The notes beneath the pieces were generated by a model, which was given only the letters and a program-made list of their open reading frames with translations, did no database searches and was not told the DNA's origin. Of a DNA stretch of 64,000 nt, positions 44,295 through 53,646 are shown one piece after another (position 1 is the stretch's first letter; the number at the start of each line of letters is the position of its first letter). The translations under genes and the position numbers were made by a program. Source of the DNA: Aurantimonas sp036549475 (GTDB taxonomy: Bacteria > Pseudomonadota > Alphaproteobacteria > Rhizobiales > Rhizobiaceae); contig NZ_JAZHLI010000005.1 in the NCBI RefSeq assembly GCF_036549475.1, positions 93,795-157,794 on the forward strand, in the 5' to 3' direction.

Positions 44295-45437
44295 ATGCGT
44301 GGCTCCCTCTACCAGCCCCTCGGTCTCGACCTTGACGACGGCATCGTCCGGCGGCGCCGTCCGGCTGCTTCCACGGTGGGTCTGGCGTGCCTGGCATCGA
44401 CGATCCTGGCCGGCTCGGTTGCAATCGCGCTCCTCGGCCAGCCCGAGCGGCGGATGGTCGACCGATATGCCGCGCCGTCCACCGAGGCGGCAGGCGCCGC
44501 GGTGCCGGCGACTGCACCTGTTACTCGACAACCGCTTCCGGTGGTGATCTCTGGGTTGGATACTGCCCCGCCGTCACCGCGCGGCGGTGTCGGCTTTCGG
44601 GTCGAAGATCCGGAGATTCTCAGGCAGAGCCCGAGTACCGCGCATCTTCCTGACGACGCCTTGATCGAAGACAGTGCCTATGGCCCGCTGCCCGTTCGAG
44701 GCACGGATGGACGACGCCCTTTCGACGTCTATGCGGGCGCCTGGAGCGGCAAGCCCGGCACCCGCATCGCCATCGTGGTGGGTGGTCTCGGTATCAGCCA
44801 GACCGGAACGATGAACGCCATCGGCACGCTGCCTGCCGGCGTTACTTTCGGCTTCTCGCCAGCCGGCAACAGTCTCGATCGTTGGATGCAGGAGGCTCGT
44901 CGAACAGGCCATGAACTCGTTCTGCAGGTTCCGTTGGAACCGGTGGGCTATCCACAGGCCGATCCGGGCGAGAACACGCTGACCGTGGCTGACGCCGCCG
45001 CCGGCGACTTTGCGGCTCTTCACGCTTCACTCTCCGCCATCACCAATTATGTCGGCGTCATGAACTATATGGGGGGGCGTTTCACCGGTGACCCCGAGGC
45101 CATGGAACAACTGATCGCGGAGCTCGGCCGTCGCGGTCTGATGTATCTCGACGATGCCTCTTCCCTGCGCTCGGTCGCCACAGATACTGCGCAACTTCAG
45201 AACGTGCCGTCGGCGGTGTCCGATCTGGTCATCGATCGGACCCAGAACCCTGTCGACATTCGTGGCCAGCTCGATACCCTGGAACGCATTGCTCGTGCCG
45301 AGGGGGCCGCGATCGGTGTTGCCTCCGCCTTCGACGTCAGTGTCGCCAGCATTGCCGAATGGATTGGCGAGGCGAGAGGCCGCGGAGTCGAGATCGTGCC
45401 ACTTTCCGCACTCGCCAACGACCCCGAGCGGCGCTGA
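44295..45437 (+). CDS. Divergent polysaccharide deacetylase family protein (YibQ/DUF610)
   Basis: A 380-residue exported or membrane-anchored protein. The helix TVGLACLASTILAGSVAIAL lies 25 residues in, after a basic stretch (IVRRRRP). A Pro/Ala-rich linker leads to the YibQ-type deacetylase domain (about 155-378): TRIAIVVGGLGISQTGTMNA, LPAGVTFGFSPAGNSLDRWM, HELVLQVPLEPVGYP and YVGVMNYMGGRFTGD. The NodB metal triad is largely replaced in this family (GGLG here instead of DDxG), so catalysis is doubtful. The family commonly follows ctpA, as here, suggesting a shared role in envelope maintenance. Confidence 0.9.
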   Translation: MRGSLYQPLGLDLDDGIVRRRRPAASTVGLACLASTILAGSVAIALLGQPERRMVDRYAAPSTEAAGAAVPATAPVTRQPLPVVISGLDTAPPSPRGGVGFRVEDPEILRQSPSTAHLPDDALIEDSAYGPLPVRGTDGRRPFDVYAGAWSGKPGTRIAIVVGGLGISQTGTMNAIGTLPAGVTFGFSPAGNSLDRWMQEARRTGHELVLQVPLEPVGYPQADPGENTLTVADAAAGDFAALHASLSAITNYVGVMNYMGGRFTGDPEAMEQLIAELGRRGLMYLDDASSLRSVATDTAQLQNVPSAVSDLVIDRTQNPVDIRGQLDTLERIARAEGAAIGVASAFDVSVASIAEWIGEARGRGVEIVPLSALANDPERR

Positions 45438-45571
45438 TACCGTTAATCACACCGGCCTAATCCGCCACCGTTCGCAGCGCGCAATTCTGGCAGCCCTTGT
45501 TCCCTGCGACGGCCGCACGATAACAGCGGGAGAGGGGAGCGGCTGCTCCCGCTAACGCGGAACGGGTGAAC

Positions 45572-46084
45572 ATGAAGCCGATCGAATTCGAGAACCTACC
45601 CTACCGGCCCTGCGTCGGCATCATGGTGCTGAACAGCGAAGGCCTTGTCTGGGTAGGCCGGCGGTTGATCGAGGATCAGGGCGAGATGTCCGGAGCGACG
45701 CAGCTCTGGCAGATGCCCCAGGGGGGCATCGACAAGGGTGAAGAACCGCTGCCAGCCGCCAGGCGGGAACTTTATGAGGAAACCGGCATGCGTTCCGTCT
45801 CGCTGCTCCATGAGGCGGCTGACTGGATCGACTATGACCTGCCGCCCGAACTGGTCGGAGTCGCTTTCAAGGGACGGTTCAGAGGGCAGACCCAGCGCTG
45901 GTTTGCGTTCCGTTTCGAGGGGGACGAGAGCGAGATCGCCATCAATCCACCGCCGGACGCCCACGCCGCCGAGTTCGACGACTGGGCATGGAAGCCGGCA
46001 GCGGAAGTCCTCGAACTCATCGTCCCCTTCAAGCGCGAGGTCTACGGCAAGGTCTTCGACGCCTTCCGGCATTTGACGGCCTGA
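45572..46084 (+). CDS. rppH: RNA pyrophosphohydrolase RppH (Nudix)
   Basis: A 170-residue Nudix hydrolase that removes pyrophosphate from mRNA 5' ends and so starts RNA decay. The Nudix box occupies 51-73: GGIDKGEEPLPAARRELYEE then TGM. YRPCVGIMVLNSEGLVWVGR and QLWQMPQGG are typical of RppH/NudH rather than other Nudix groups. The ATG at 45572 has GGAACGGG at five bases; a GTG two codons upstream abuts that site and is less likely. It ends at a 20-bp bidirectional terminator shared with atpC. Confidence 0.95.
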   Translation: MKPIEFENLPYRPCVGIMVLNSEGLVWVGRRLIEDQGEMSGATQLWQMPQGGIDKGEEPLPAARRELYEETGMRSVSLLHEAADWIDYDLPPELVGVAFKGRFRGQTQRWFAFRFEGDESEIAINPPPDAHAAEFDDWAWKPAAEVLELIVPFKREVYGKVFDAFRHLTA

Positions 46085-46116
46085 GCTTCACGCCATCAAG
46101 AAACTCGAACAAATAG

Positions 46117-46161
46117 CAGACATGAAAAAGGCCGGCATTGCGCCGGCCTTTTTCATGTCTG
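46117..46161. terminator. Bidirectional intrinsic terminator between rppH and atpC
   Basis: A perfect 20-bp inverted repeat, CAGACATGAAAAAGGCCGGC (46117-46136) and its complement (46142-46161), with loop ATTGC. The A-run in one arm and T-run in the other make it a working terminator in both directions, ending rppH from the left and the atp operon from the right. Confidence 0.9.
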
Positions 46162-46179
46162 TCGTATGCGGTTGGCCTA

Positions 46180-46584
46180 TCAGACGCCGATGGCGCTGCG
46201 GGCTTCCCTGAGCTGCTCCAGTGCATGCTGAGCCTTCGCCTTGGCTTCCGGCGTCTCGGCGTCTGCGACATCTTCTTCGGCGTCGCGGATCTGGCTGTCG
46301 AGCTCGACGCTGTCCAGTTCCTCGACCGGCGTGGCGCGCTCGGCAAGAAGCGTGAAACCGGCCTCGTTGACGTCGGCGAATCCGCCGCGAACAAAGATCC
46401 GCTGTTCCGCGCCACCTTCGAGCGTTGCCACAACCACGCCGGGCTTCAGCGTCGTCATGACCGGGGCGTGGTGCGCCATGACCGTAAAGTAGCCTTCTGC
46501 ACCCGGTACGTTAACGGCAGTCACTGCTTCCGACAGGAGCAGCCGTTCGGGAGAGACGAGTTCGAACTGGAAGCTGTCAGCCAT
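46180..46584 (-). CDS. atpC: F1 ATP synthase subunit epsilon
   Basis: A 134-residue subunit. It has the beta-sandwich N-terminal domain (FQFELVSPERLLLSEAVTAV, VPGAEGYFTVMAHHAPVMTT then LKPGVV) and a helical C-terminal hairpin (ARDAEEDVADAETPEAKAKA) that can block rotation of the enzyme. Last gene of the leftward atpHAGDC operon, 105 bases after atpD; the operon ends at the hairpin 19 bases past its stop. Confidence 0.97.
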   Translation of the reverse strand: MADSFQFELVSPERLLLSEAVTAVNVPGAEGYFTVMAHHAPVMTTLKPGVVVATLEGGAEQRIFVRGGFADVNEAGFTLLAERATPVEELDSVELDSQIRDAEEDVADAETPEAKAKAQHALEQLREARSAIGV

Positions 46585-46689
46585 CTGTCGCTTGCCTGTC
46601 TGGCTCTGCGCCTACGGCGACGTCAGAGCACTTCATGGATGGGGGAAAGCGGATCAAAAGCCCGCTTTCCTGACGTCGGTCGAGAAGTC

Positions 46690-48144
46690 CTACGCGGCTT
46701 CCGCAGCCAGGCGCTGGGCCTTTTCGACGGCCATCTCGATGGAGCCGACCATGTAGAAGGCAGCTTCCGGCAGATGGTCGTATTCGCCGGCAACGAGGCC
46801 CTTGAACGACTTGATCGTGTCTTCCAGCGGTACAAGCTGGCCTGGCGCGCCGGTGAAGACCTCGGCGACGAAGAACGGCTGCGACAGGAAGCGCTCGATC
46901 TTGCGGGCCCGCGCCACCGTCAGCTTGTCCTCTTCGGACAACTCGTCCATGCCGAGAATGGCAATGATGTCCTGCAGCGACTTGTACTTCTGCAGGATTT
47001 CCTGGACGCGGCGAGCCACATCATAGTGCTCCTCGCCGATGATCATCGGCGACAGCATGCGCGAGTTGGAGTCCAGCGGATCCACAGCGGGGTAGATGCC
47101 CTTCTCCGAGATCGCGCGGTTCAGCACGGTCGTCGCATCCAGATGGGCGAAGGACGTCGCCGGCGCCGGGTCGGTCAGATCGTCGGCAGGCACGTAGATG
47201 GCCTGAACCGAGGTGATCGAGCCCTTGTTGGTGGTCGTGATGCGCTCCTGCATCTGGCCCATGTCGGTGGCAAGCGTCGGCTGATAGCCCACCGCCGAGG
47301 GAATGCGGCCGAGAAGTGCCGACACTTCCGAGCCCGCCTGGGTGAAGCGGAAAATGTTGTCGACGAAGAACAGCACGTCCATGCCCTGGTCGCGGAAATG
47401 CTCGGCGATCGTCAGGCCGGTGAGCGCAACGCGGGCACGGGCACCGGGAGGCTCGTTCATCTGGCCGTAGACGAGTGCTGCCTTGGAGCCTTCGGCCGAG
47501 CCGTTGTTCTCGTGCGGGTCCTTGTTCACGCCGGACTCGATCATCTCGTGGTAGAGATCGTTGCCTTCGCGGGTGCGCTCGCCGACGCCGGCGAACACCG
47601 AGTAACCACCATGTGCCTTGGCGACGTTGTTGATCAGTTCCTGGATCAGCACGGTCTTACCGACGCCGGCGCCGCCGAACAGGCCGATCTTGCCGCCGCG
47701 AGCGTAGGGTGCCAGCAGGTCGATGACCTTGATGCCAGTAACAAGGATCTGCGATTCCGGCGACTGCTCGATATAGGCAGGGGCTTCCTGGTGGATGCCG
47801 CGCTTCTTCTCGTACTGGATCGGTCCGACCTCATCGATCGGCTCGCCGATGACGTTCATGATGCGGCCGAGGGTGCCGTCGCCGACGGGAACCTCGATCG
47901 GGCCGCCCGTGTCGGTGACAGGCTGGCCACGTACCAGACCTTCAGTCAGGTCCATGGCGATGGTGCGGACGGTGTTCTCACCAAGATGCTGTGCGACCTC
48001 GAGAACCAGGCGAGTGCCATGGTTGTCGCACTCAAGCGCGTTCAGAATCGCCGGCAGGTTGCCATCGAACTCGACGTCGACGACGGCGCCGATGACCTGT
48101 GCGACGCGGCCCGTCGAGCCGGTATTATTTGTGTTGTCAGCCAT
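46690..48144 (-). CDS. atpD: F1 ATP synthase subunit beta
   Basis: A 484-residue catalytic subunit. Walker A is GGAGVGKT (157-164); GERTREGNDLYHEM, the Walker B strand DVLFFVDNIFRFTQAGSEVS, and the DELSEEDKLTVARARKIERF region with the DELSEED hinge loop are all intact. Length normal. The start codon follows GAGAGGAGGCCACCG, one of the strongest ribosome binding sites in the window, consistent with the need for three copies per F1. The gamma gene ends 21 bases upstream. Confidence 0.98.
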   Translation of the reverse strand: MADNTNNTGSTGRVAQVIGAVVDVEFDGNLPAILNALECDNHGTRLVLEVAQHLGENTVRTIAMDLTEGLVRGQPVTDTGGPIEVPVGDGTLGRIMNVIGEPIDEVGPIQYEKKRGIHQEAPAYIEQSPESQILVTGIKVIDLLAPYARGGKIGLFGGAGVGKTVLIQELINNVAKAHGGYSVFAGVGERTREGNDLYHEMIESGVNKDPHENNGSAEGSKAALVYGQMNEPPGARARVALTGLTIAEHFRDQGMDVLFFVDNIFRFTQAGSEVSALLGRIPSAVGYQPTLATDMGQMQERITTTNKGSITSVQAIYVPADDLTDPAPATSFAHLDATTVLNRAISEKGIYPAVDPLDSNSRMLSPMIIGEEHYDVARRVQEILQKYKSLQDIIAILGMDELSEEDKLTVARARKIERFLSQPFFVAEVFTGAPGQLVPLEDTIKSFKGLVAGEYDHLPEAAFYMVGSIEMAVEKAQRLAAEAA

Positions 48145-48165
48145 CGGTGGCCTCCTCTCAGATAC

Positions 48166-49035
48166 CTAGAGCGCCTCGGCGCCCGAAATGATTTCGACCA
48201 GTTCCGTCGTGATCTGCGCCTGACGCTGCCGATTGTAGGAGACCGAAAGGCGGTCGATCATGTCACCGGCGTTTCGCGTAGCATTATCCATTGCCGACAT
48301 CCGCGCACCCTGCTCGGACGCGGCATTCTCCAGTAGCGCATGCAGAATCTGGATCTTGATGTTGCGCGGGATCAGTTCCTCGAGGATCTGGCCCGGCTCA
48401 GGCTCGTATTCGTAGATTGTGGATGTGGCGTCCGCGGCATCCGTGTCGACTGACGCGGGGATCAGACGCTGGCGGCTCGGGATCTGCGTGACGACGTTCT
48501 GGAATGCCGAGTAGAAGACCGAACAGACATCGAACTCGCCCTTCTCGAACAGGTCGATGATCGTCTGGCCGATTGCCTCGGCATGTTCGAAGCCGACGCG
48601 CTTGGCTTCGCGCAGGTCTGTCCGCTCGACAACCTTCGACGCCAGGTCGCGGCGCATCTGGTCCCAGCCCTTCTTGCCGACGACCATGAACTTCACGGTC
48701 TTGCCGGCTGCCTCCAGCTCGCGCTGATGAGCGCGGGCCAGCTTGACGATGGACGAGTTGAAGCCGCCGCACAGGCCGCGATCGGCAGTGCAGACGACGA
48801 GCAGATGCACGTCGTCCTTGCCGTTGCCGACCATCAGCGGGGGACCATCGCCCTCGATGGCACCCGCAATGTTGGCGAGGACCGTGGCCATGCGGTCGGA
48901 ATAGGGCCGCGCAGCCTGCGCAGCTTCTTCCGCCCGGCGCAGCTTGGCCGCCGCGACCATCTGCATGGCCTTGGTGATCTTCTGCGTGGACTTCACCGAC
49001 GCGATGCGGTTCCGCAGATCCTTCAGGGATGCCAT
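48166..49035 (-). CDS. atpG: F1 ATP synthase subunit gamma
   Basis: A 289-residue central stalk subunit. The N-terminal helix MASLKDLRNRIASVKSTQKI then TKAMQMVAAAKLRRAEE and the C-terminal helix ASEQGARMSAMDNATRNAGD then MIDRLSVSYNRQRQAQITTE form the rotor coiled coil. A central Rossmann-like domain (LLVVCTADRGLCGGFNSSI) is complete. Lies between atpA (67 bases upstream) and atpD. Confidence 0.98.
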   Translation of the reverse strand: MASLKDLRNRIASVKSTQKITKAMQMVAAAKLRRAEEAAQAARPYSDRMATVLANIAGAIEGDGPPLMVGNGKDDVHLLVVCTADRGLCGGFNSSIVKLARAHQRELEAAGKTVKFMVVGKKGWDQMRRDLASKVVERTDLREAKRVGFEHAEAIGQTIIDLFEKGEFDVCSVFYSAFQNVVTQIPSRQRLIPASVDTDAADATSTIYEYEPEPGQILEELIPRNIKIQILHALLENAASEQGARMSAMDNATRNAGDMIDRLSVSYNRQRQAQITTELVEIISGAEAL

Positions 49036-49102
49036 GGCTTGGCGCTATCTCCCGCTGGCTTGGCTTCGCCCGAATGGGCGAAGCTCAGGCAGGTTTTCTG
49101 GC

Positions 49103-50632
49103 TCAGGCGAAGCTCTTGGCGAAACTGTCGATCGCCGACTTCAACTTGGCACGGAGGTCGTCCGAGAGCGCCTTTTCGGTGGCGATCTGGTCGAGCACGT
49201 CCTTGTGCTCGTTGCGCAGGGACGTGAGCAGACCCTCCTCAAACTCACCGACCTGGTCGACCCGAAGCTTGTCGAGATAACCCTGGGTGCCGGCGAAGAT
49301 CACCGCCACCTGCTCTTCGGTCTTGAGCGGCGAGAACTGGGGCTGCTTCAGCAGTTCCGTCAGGCGCGCACCGCGATTGAGGAGACGCTGGGTCGCGGCG
49401 TCGAGATCGGAGCCGAACTGCGCGAACGCCGCCATCTCGCGATACTGGGCGAGCTCGCCCTTGATCGAGCCGGCGACCTGCTTCATCGCCTTGATCTGTG
49501 CCGCCGAACCGACGCGGCTGACCGAGAGGCCGACGTTCACCGCAGGACGAATGCCCTGGAAGAACAGGGTCGTCTCGAGGAAGATCTGGCCGTCTGTGAT
49601 CGAGATCACGTTGGTCGGGATATAGGCCGACACGTCGCCGGCCTGGGTCTCGATGACCGGCAGGGCGGTCAATGAACCGGCACCGAGCTCGTCGTTGAGC
49701 TTGGCGGCGCGCTCCAGAAGACGCGAATGCAGGTAGAAGACGTCGCCGGGATAGGCTTCGCGGCCGGGCGGACGACGCAGCAGCAGCGACATCTGGCGGT
49801 AGGCGACGGCCTGCTTCGACAGATCGTCATAGCCGATCACGGCGTGCATAGCGTTGTCGCGGAAAAACTCGCCGATGGCGCAGCCCGTGAACGGGGCGAT
49901 GTACTGCATCGGCGCCGGATCGGATGCGGTCGCAGCGATGACGACGGAATATTCCATCGCGCCGCGCTCCTCGAGGGTGCGGACGAACTGCGCGACGGTC
50001 GAACGCTTCTGCCCGACAGCGACATAGATGCAATAGAGCTTGTCGGCTTCGCGGTTCTCGTCGTGCGCCGGCTTCTGGTTCAGGAACGTGTCCAGCAGGA
50101 TGGCGGTCTTGCCGGTCTGGCGATCGCCGATGACCAGTTCGCGCTGGCCGCGACCGATCGGGATCAGTGCGTCGATGGACTTCAGACCAGTCGACATCGG
50201 CTCATGCACGGACTTGCGCGGGATGATTCCCGGCGCCTTGACGTCGACCCGGCGACGCTCGGTCGACTCGATCGGGCCCTTGCCGTCGATCGGGTTGCCG
50301 AGGCCGTCGACGACGCGGCCGAGAAGGCCCTTGCCGACCGGCACTTCGACGATGTTGCCGGTACGCTTGACGGTGTCGCCTTCCTTGATGGCCCGGTCGG
50401 AGCCGAAGATGACGACGCCGACATTGTCGGCTTCCAGGTTCAGGGCCATGCCCTGGATGCCGCCGGGAAACTCGACCATCTCGCCGGCCTGGCAATTGTC
50501 GAGCCCGTAGACGCGGGCGATGCCATCACCGACCGACAGAACCTGTCCGACTTCCGAGACTTCCGCCTCGGAACCGAAGTTCTTGATCTGGTCCTTGAGG
50601 ATTGCGGAAATTTCCGCGGCGCGGATGTCCAT
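49103..50632 (-). CDS. atpA: F1 ATP synthase subunit alpha
   Basis: A 509-residue nucleotide-binding, non-catalytic subunit. Walker A GDRQTGKT spans 169-176; GDGIARVYGLDNCQAGEMVE, CIYVAVGQKRSTVAQFVRTL and SKQAVAYRQMSLLLRRPPGR then EAYPGDVFYLHSRLLERAAK are invariant family blocks. The start ATG overlaps the atpH stop (the two share a base), giving translational coupling of delta and alpha. Confidence 0.98.
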   Translation of the reverse strand: MDIRAAEISAILKDQIKNFGSEAEVSEVGQVLSVGDGIARVYGLDNCQAGEMVEFPGGIQGMALNLEADNVGVVIFGSDRAIKEGDTVKRTGNIVEVPVGKGLLGRVVDGLGNPIDGKGPIESTERRRVDVKAPGIIPRKSVHEPMSTGLKSIDALIPIGRGQRELVIGDRQTGKTAILLDTFLNQKPAHDENREADKLYCIYVAVGQKRSTVAQFVRTLEERGAMEYSVVIAATASDPAPMQYIAPFTGCAIGEFFRDNAMHAVIGYDDLSKQAVAYRQMSLLLRRPPGREAYPGDVFYLHSRLLERAAKLNDELGAGSLTALPVIETQAGDVSAYIPTNVISITDGQIFLETTLFFQGIRPAVNVGLSVSRVGSAAQIKAMKQVAGSIKGELAQYREMAAFAQFGSDLDAATQRLLNRGARLTELLKQPQFSPLKTEEQVAVIFAGTQGYLDKLRVDQVGEFEEGLLTSLRNEHKDVLDQIATEKALSDDLRAKLKSAIDSFAKSFA

Positions 50633-51192
50633 CAGCCGACCTCTTTCAGTGCAAGCTTAAGCGAATTGAGTTTGGTGCGAAGCGAGGTGTCGATCTGGCG
50701 CGACCCGATCCGGACAACCAGTCCGCCGAGAATTGCCGGGTCGACGCTTTCGCGCATGGTCACGGTCTTGCCGGCATAGGAGCCGACTGCCTCTGAGAGC
50801 TGCCTGCGCTGCTCGTCGGACAAAGCGTGGGCGCTGGTCACTTCCGCAACGATCTCGCCGCGGTGATCAGCTGCCATCTTGCGGAAGCCACGGACCATGC
50901 CGGGAAGGGCGAACAGGCGGCGGTTGGCCGCGACGACACGCAGAAAATTGCCGGTGAGCTCGCTGGGCTTCACCGACGCCACCACGGCACCGATCGCCTT
51001 CAACTGCTCATCCGATGTGAAGGCCGGGCTCTCGACCAGCCGCCGGAAGTCGGCGCTTTCGTCGATCAGCCCCTGGAAGGCATCGAGCTCGGACTCGACG
51101 GTTTCGACCGCGCCGTTATCACGTGCGAGTTCGAAAAGGGACTGGGCGTAGCGGTCTGCGACCCCCGAAACGGGAGAGGATGATTGTGCCAC
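50632..51192 (-). CDS. atpH: F1 ATP synthase subunit delta
   Basis: A 186-residue peripheral-stalk subunit that links F1 to the b subunits. GVADRYAQSLFELARDNGAV is the N-terminal six-helix domain; the C-terminal part ends VDPAILGGLVVRIGSRQIDT then SLRTKLNSLKLAL, the OSCP/delta signature. GTG start. First gene of atpHAGDC. The F0 genes are not in the window, as usual for alphaproteobacteria, which keep F0 in a separate operon. In rhizobia priA generally lies directly upstream; here three extra genes intervene. Confidence 0.97.
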   Translation of the reverse strand: MAQSSSPVSGVADRYAQSLFELARDNGAVETVESELDAFQGLIDESADFRRLVESPAFTSDEQLKAIGAVVASVKPSELTGNFLRVVAANRRLFALPGMVRGFRKMAADHRGEIVAEVTSAHALSDEQRRQLSEAVGSYAGKTVTMRESVDPAILGGLVVRIGSRQIDTSLRTKLNSLKLALKEVG

Positions 51193-51405
51193 GGACGACC
51201 GTTTCTCTTTCGCGTTCCGTTCAAGCTATTCGTTGCGCCCCGAAGCGAGATCGCCCCAAAATCTTGAAACCGTTAATTGAATACCGAAGGGCGAGCGAGC
51301 AAGCCGCATTGCCTTTCCGAAGACAGGGGACCCTCTAGCATGAGGCTTTCCCGGCCACAACACGACTTCCGCAGGCTTTGCGCCCCAATTAGGCCCGCTA
51401 TCCCG

Positions 51406-51801
51406 TCAGTTGGGGATGAACCCGAAGACCGGCGCCAAGGCAGCGGCGGCCAGTGCCAGCGCGAGGACGAGCATCACCCAGTTGAAGATCGTCGCGCCGC
51501 GGTCCGACAGGATGGATACAAAGCGACCGAAACCGGTGAACAGCCAGCCGGCACCCAGCGCCATCTGCACGAACGGTTGATTGTAGAATGCCGCAGTGAC
51601 GATGCCGACCCCGAGCCAGAAGCCCGCAATGGTGGCGCGTGCCTCCGCCACCGCCTCGGGATGCGTCTGACGGGTTTCGAGGCGCAGGAGCCGCAGGGTG
51701 ATTCGCGGCGCGAAAAGTGCGACGAGGCCGAAGAGGATGGTGGCGCAGGCTGCCGCGAATGGCAGCAAGTCGGCGTTGGTCTGCGGCAGGGCGAAATCCA
51801 T
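51406..51801 (-). CDS. Four-helix membrane protein of unknown function (DUF4345-like)
   Basis: A 131-residue protein with four hydrophobic segments: DLLPFAAACATILFGLVALF, ATIAGFWLGVGIVTAAFYNQ, MALGAGWLFTGFGRFVSILS and FNWVMLVLALALAAAALAPV. The layout and the GFGR motif resemble small DUF4345-type membrane proteins of rhizobia, but I cannot assign it firmly and no function is known. ATG start; it lies 118 bases downstream of the DUF808 gene on the same strand and about 210 bases upstream of atpH. Confidence 0.75.
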   Translation of the reverse strand: MDFALPQTNADLLPFAAACATILFGLVALFAPRITLRLLRLETRQTHPEAVAEARATIAGFWLGVGIVTAAFYNQPFVQMALGAGWLFTGFGRFVSILSDRGATIFNWVMLVLALALAAAALAPVFGFIPN

Positions 51802-51919
51802 CGGGTCTCCATCGGCGTGATCGGCAAGGCTGGCAGCTTATACCGATGCGCTGGCGACGGTGGAAGGCACGGCAAACTGGCCGGCGACTCTGTAGGTCGT
51901 TCGCCCGATGCGTCCGCGC

Positions 51920-52900
51920 TCAGGGAAAGAGCGCGGTGATCCGTTTCCAGGCCGGCGCGACGATGTAGCCGATGACAGGAATCAGTGCCGCGCCGATGAC
52001 CAGTCCGACGATACCGGCGCCGGTGGCCGAAACGATCCAGTGCACTGTGCCAGGAAGGGCTGGCATCGCGTGTGCCGCAACCTCCGCAAGATGTTCGATC
52101 GTATGGCCGATCCAGGGAAGACCGTAGCCCTCGAGCCCATGGACGATGATGCCGCCGCCAACCCAGATCATCGCCGCGGTGCCGACGACGGTCAGGACCT
52201 TCAGGAAGATCGGCATGCCGATGACAAGGCCGCGGCCAATTCTGCGGGACAGGCTGCCAAAGATCGAACCGGACTGGCTGCTCGCCATTGCGACGCCGAC
52301 ATCGTCGGCCTTCACGATGATCGCCACGCTGCCGTAAACAACGACGGTGACTCCGATACCGACGATTGCAAGGACGATGACCTGGGTCCAGAAGCCACCG
52401 GTCCCCAAGTCCGAGAGTGTGATCGCCATGATCTCTGCCGAAAGAATGAAGTCGGTCTTGATGGCGCTGGTGACCTTGCGATCCTCACGCGTCTTGGCGC
52501 TGACCGCCTCGCCGATCGTTTCCTCATGAGCGTGGGCCTTGTGAGGAAAAAGCGCTTCGTAGACCTTCTCGGCCCCTTCATAGCATAGATATAGCCCGCC
52601 CAGCAGGAGTAGGGGGGTGATCGCCCAAGGCGCGAAGTAGCTCAGCACCAGGGCAATCGGCAGCAGGTAGAGCAGTTTGTTCTTGAACGATCCGAGGGCG
52701 ATCTTGCCGACAATTGGCAGTTCGCGCTCGGCCGCGAAGCCGGTGACGTATCGCGGCGTGACTGCGGCGTCGTCGATGACGACGCCCGCCGCCTTCGTGC
52801 CGGCCTTGGCCGCCTGTCCCACGACATCGTCGAGAGAGGCCGCCGCCACCTTGGCGAGAGCCGTCACGTCGTCGATCAGAGCGATCAATCCAATACTCAC
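51920..52900 (-). CDS. DUF808 family membrane protein (YedI-like)
   Basis: A 326-residue inner membrane protein. The N-terminus SIGLIALIDDVTALAKVAAA then SLDDVVGQAAKAGTKAAGVV is the strongly conserved DUF808 block; six or so helices follow (LLYLLPIALVLSYFAPWAIT, WTQVIVLAIVGIGVTVVVYG, GTGIVGLVIGAALIPVIGYI-type). E. coli YedI is the best-known member and its role is unclear. A His/Glu-rich loop (FPHKAHAHEETIGEAV) may be cytoplasmic. GTG start; a ribosome binding site is weak (GAGGCGGACGCC). Confidence 0.9.
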   Translation of the reverse strand: MSIGLIALIDDVTALAKVAAASLDDVVGQAAKAGTKAAGVVIDDAAVTPRYVTGFAAERELPIVGKIALGSFKNKLLYLLPIALVLSYFAPWAITPLLLLGGLYLCYEGAEKVYEALFPHKAHAHEETIGEAVSAKTREDRKVTSAIKTDFILSAEIMAITLSDLGTGGFWTQVIVLAIVGIGVTVVVYGSVAIIVKADDVGVAMASSQSGSIFGSLSRRIGRGLVIGMPIFLKVLTVVGTAAMIWVGGGIIVHGLEGYGLPWIGHTIEHLAEVAAHAMPALPGTVHWIVSATGAGIVGLVIGAALIPVIGYIVAPAWKRITALFP

Positions 52901-53018
52901 GGCGTCCGCCTCTTGCTCAAATCACGATCCATGCGTCCTGAGCAGAAATGCCGCAGCCGCGAAGGCGCAAAGCTGGCGCGCCGCGATGAAAGTTCCAGAG
53001 CATAGCCTGAACTGGTCG

Positions 53019-53600
53019 TCAGCCGCGGCACTCGCCGGCAATATTCACCTGTTCCTTCTTGTCCCCCCAGAACACCGTCATGCTGCCCTCGTATTCCGGT
53101 GTCTCGTTTGCCCGGTCGCGGACGACGCTGATAGAAAGATTGACGTTGATCCGCGGTTCGCCGGCCGAGCGCCACACCGTTACCACGGCGCCGTCCTTGG
53201 TCGCGGCGGTGCGGCCCTTCTCAAGCTCGCGTACGAGGCCATTCGCCATCACGTAGCCTCGCTCGAGGCCTGTGTGACCGCCGTCCACCATGGTCAGGAA
53301 GACGAAGGGAGCCGGTTCACCCCGGACCTCGTCCTCGCCATGACGATTCGGGTCGGTGAAGGTGCAGCGGCTGGTGATCGGGAACCAATGCATCAGCCCG
53401 AGTGTCAACTCACGAGGAGTCTCGGCCGCATTCAGCGAAGGCGTCTGTCCGGGCTTGGGCGGTGCGAAGGGCGAAGTCTCGAGGCGAACGGCGCCCTCGG
53501 ACGGTTTGTCCTGCGCCCCGGCTGGAGCGACAAGCCAGAGGCCAACCGCACACGCCATAACGGCCGCGGTCGACCAATTGTACCCGTCCCGCAAACGCAT
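53019..53600 (-). CDS. Secreted hypothetical protein
   Basis: A 193-residue protein with a clear signal peptide (NWSTAAVMACAVGLWLVAPA, cleavage after GAQ or AGA). The mature part starts with a Pro-rich linker (ETSPFAPPKPGQTPSLNAAE) and contains RCTFTDPNRHG, VFLTMVDGGHTGLERGYVMA and GSMTVFWGDKKEQVNIAGEC. Two cysteines (in RCTF and GECRG) could form a disulfide. I do not recognise the family. The ATG chosen has AGGGAGG six bases before it; another in-frame ATG lies five codons upstream. Lies 46 bases upstream of the priA stop's side, on the same strand as priA and just downstream of it. Confidence 0.75.
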   Translation of the reverse strand: MRLRDGYNWSTAAVMACAVGLWLVAPAGAQDKPSEGAVRLETSPFAPPKPGQTPSLNAAETPRELTLGLMHWFPITSRCTFTDPNRHGEDEVRGEPAPFVFLTMVDGGHTGLERGYVMANGLVRELEKGRTAATKDGAVVTVWRSAGEPRINVNLSISVVRDRANETPEYEGSMTVFWGDKKEQVNIAGECRG

Positions 53601-53646
53601 CGATGCCTCCCTCATGTCCGTAATCGCCCCGCCTGTCCCATTTGTT

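Noticed and set aside
44295..45437. Assigning the protein as an active polysaccharide deacetylase
   Set aside because: The NodB metal-binding triad is not seen; only the divergent family fold is supported.
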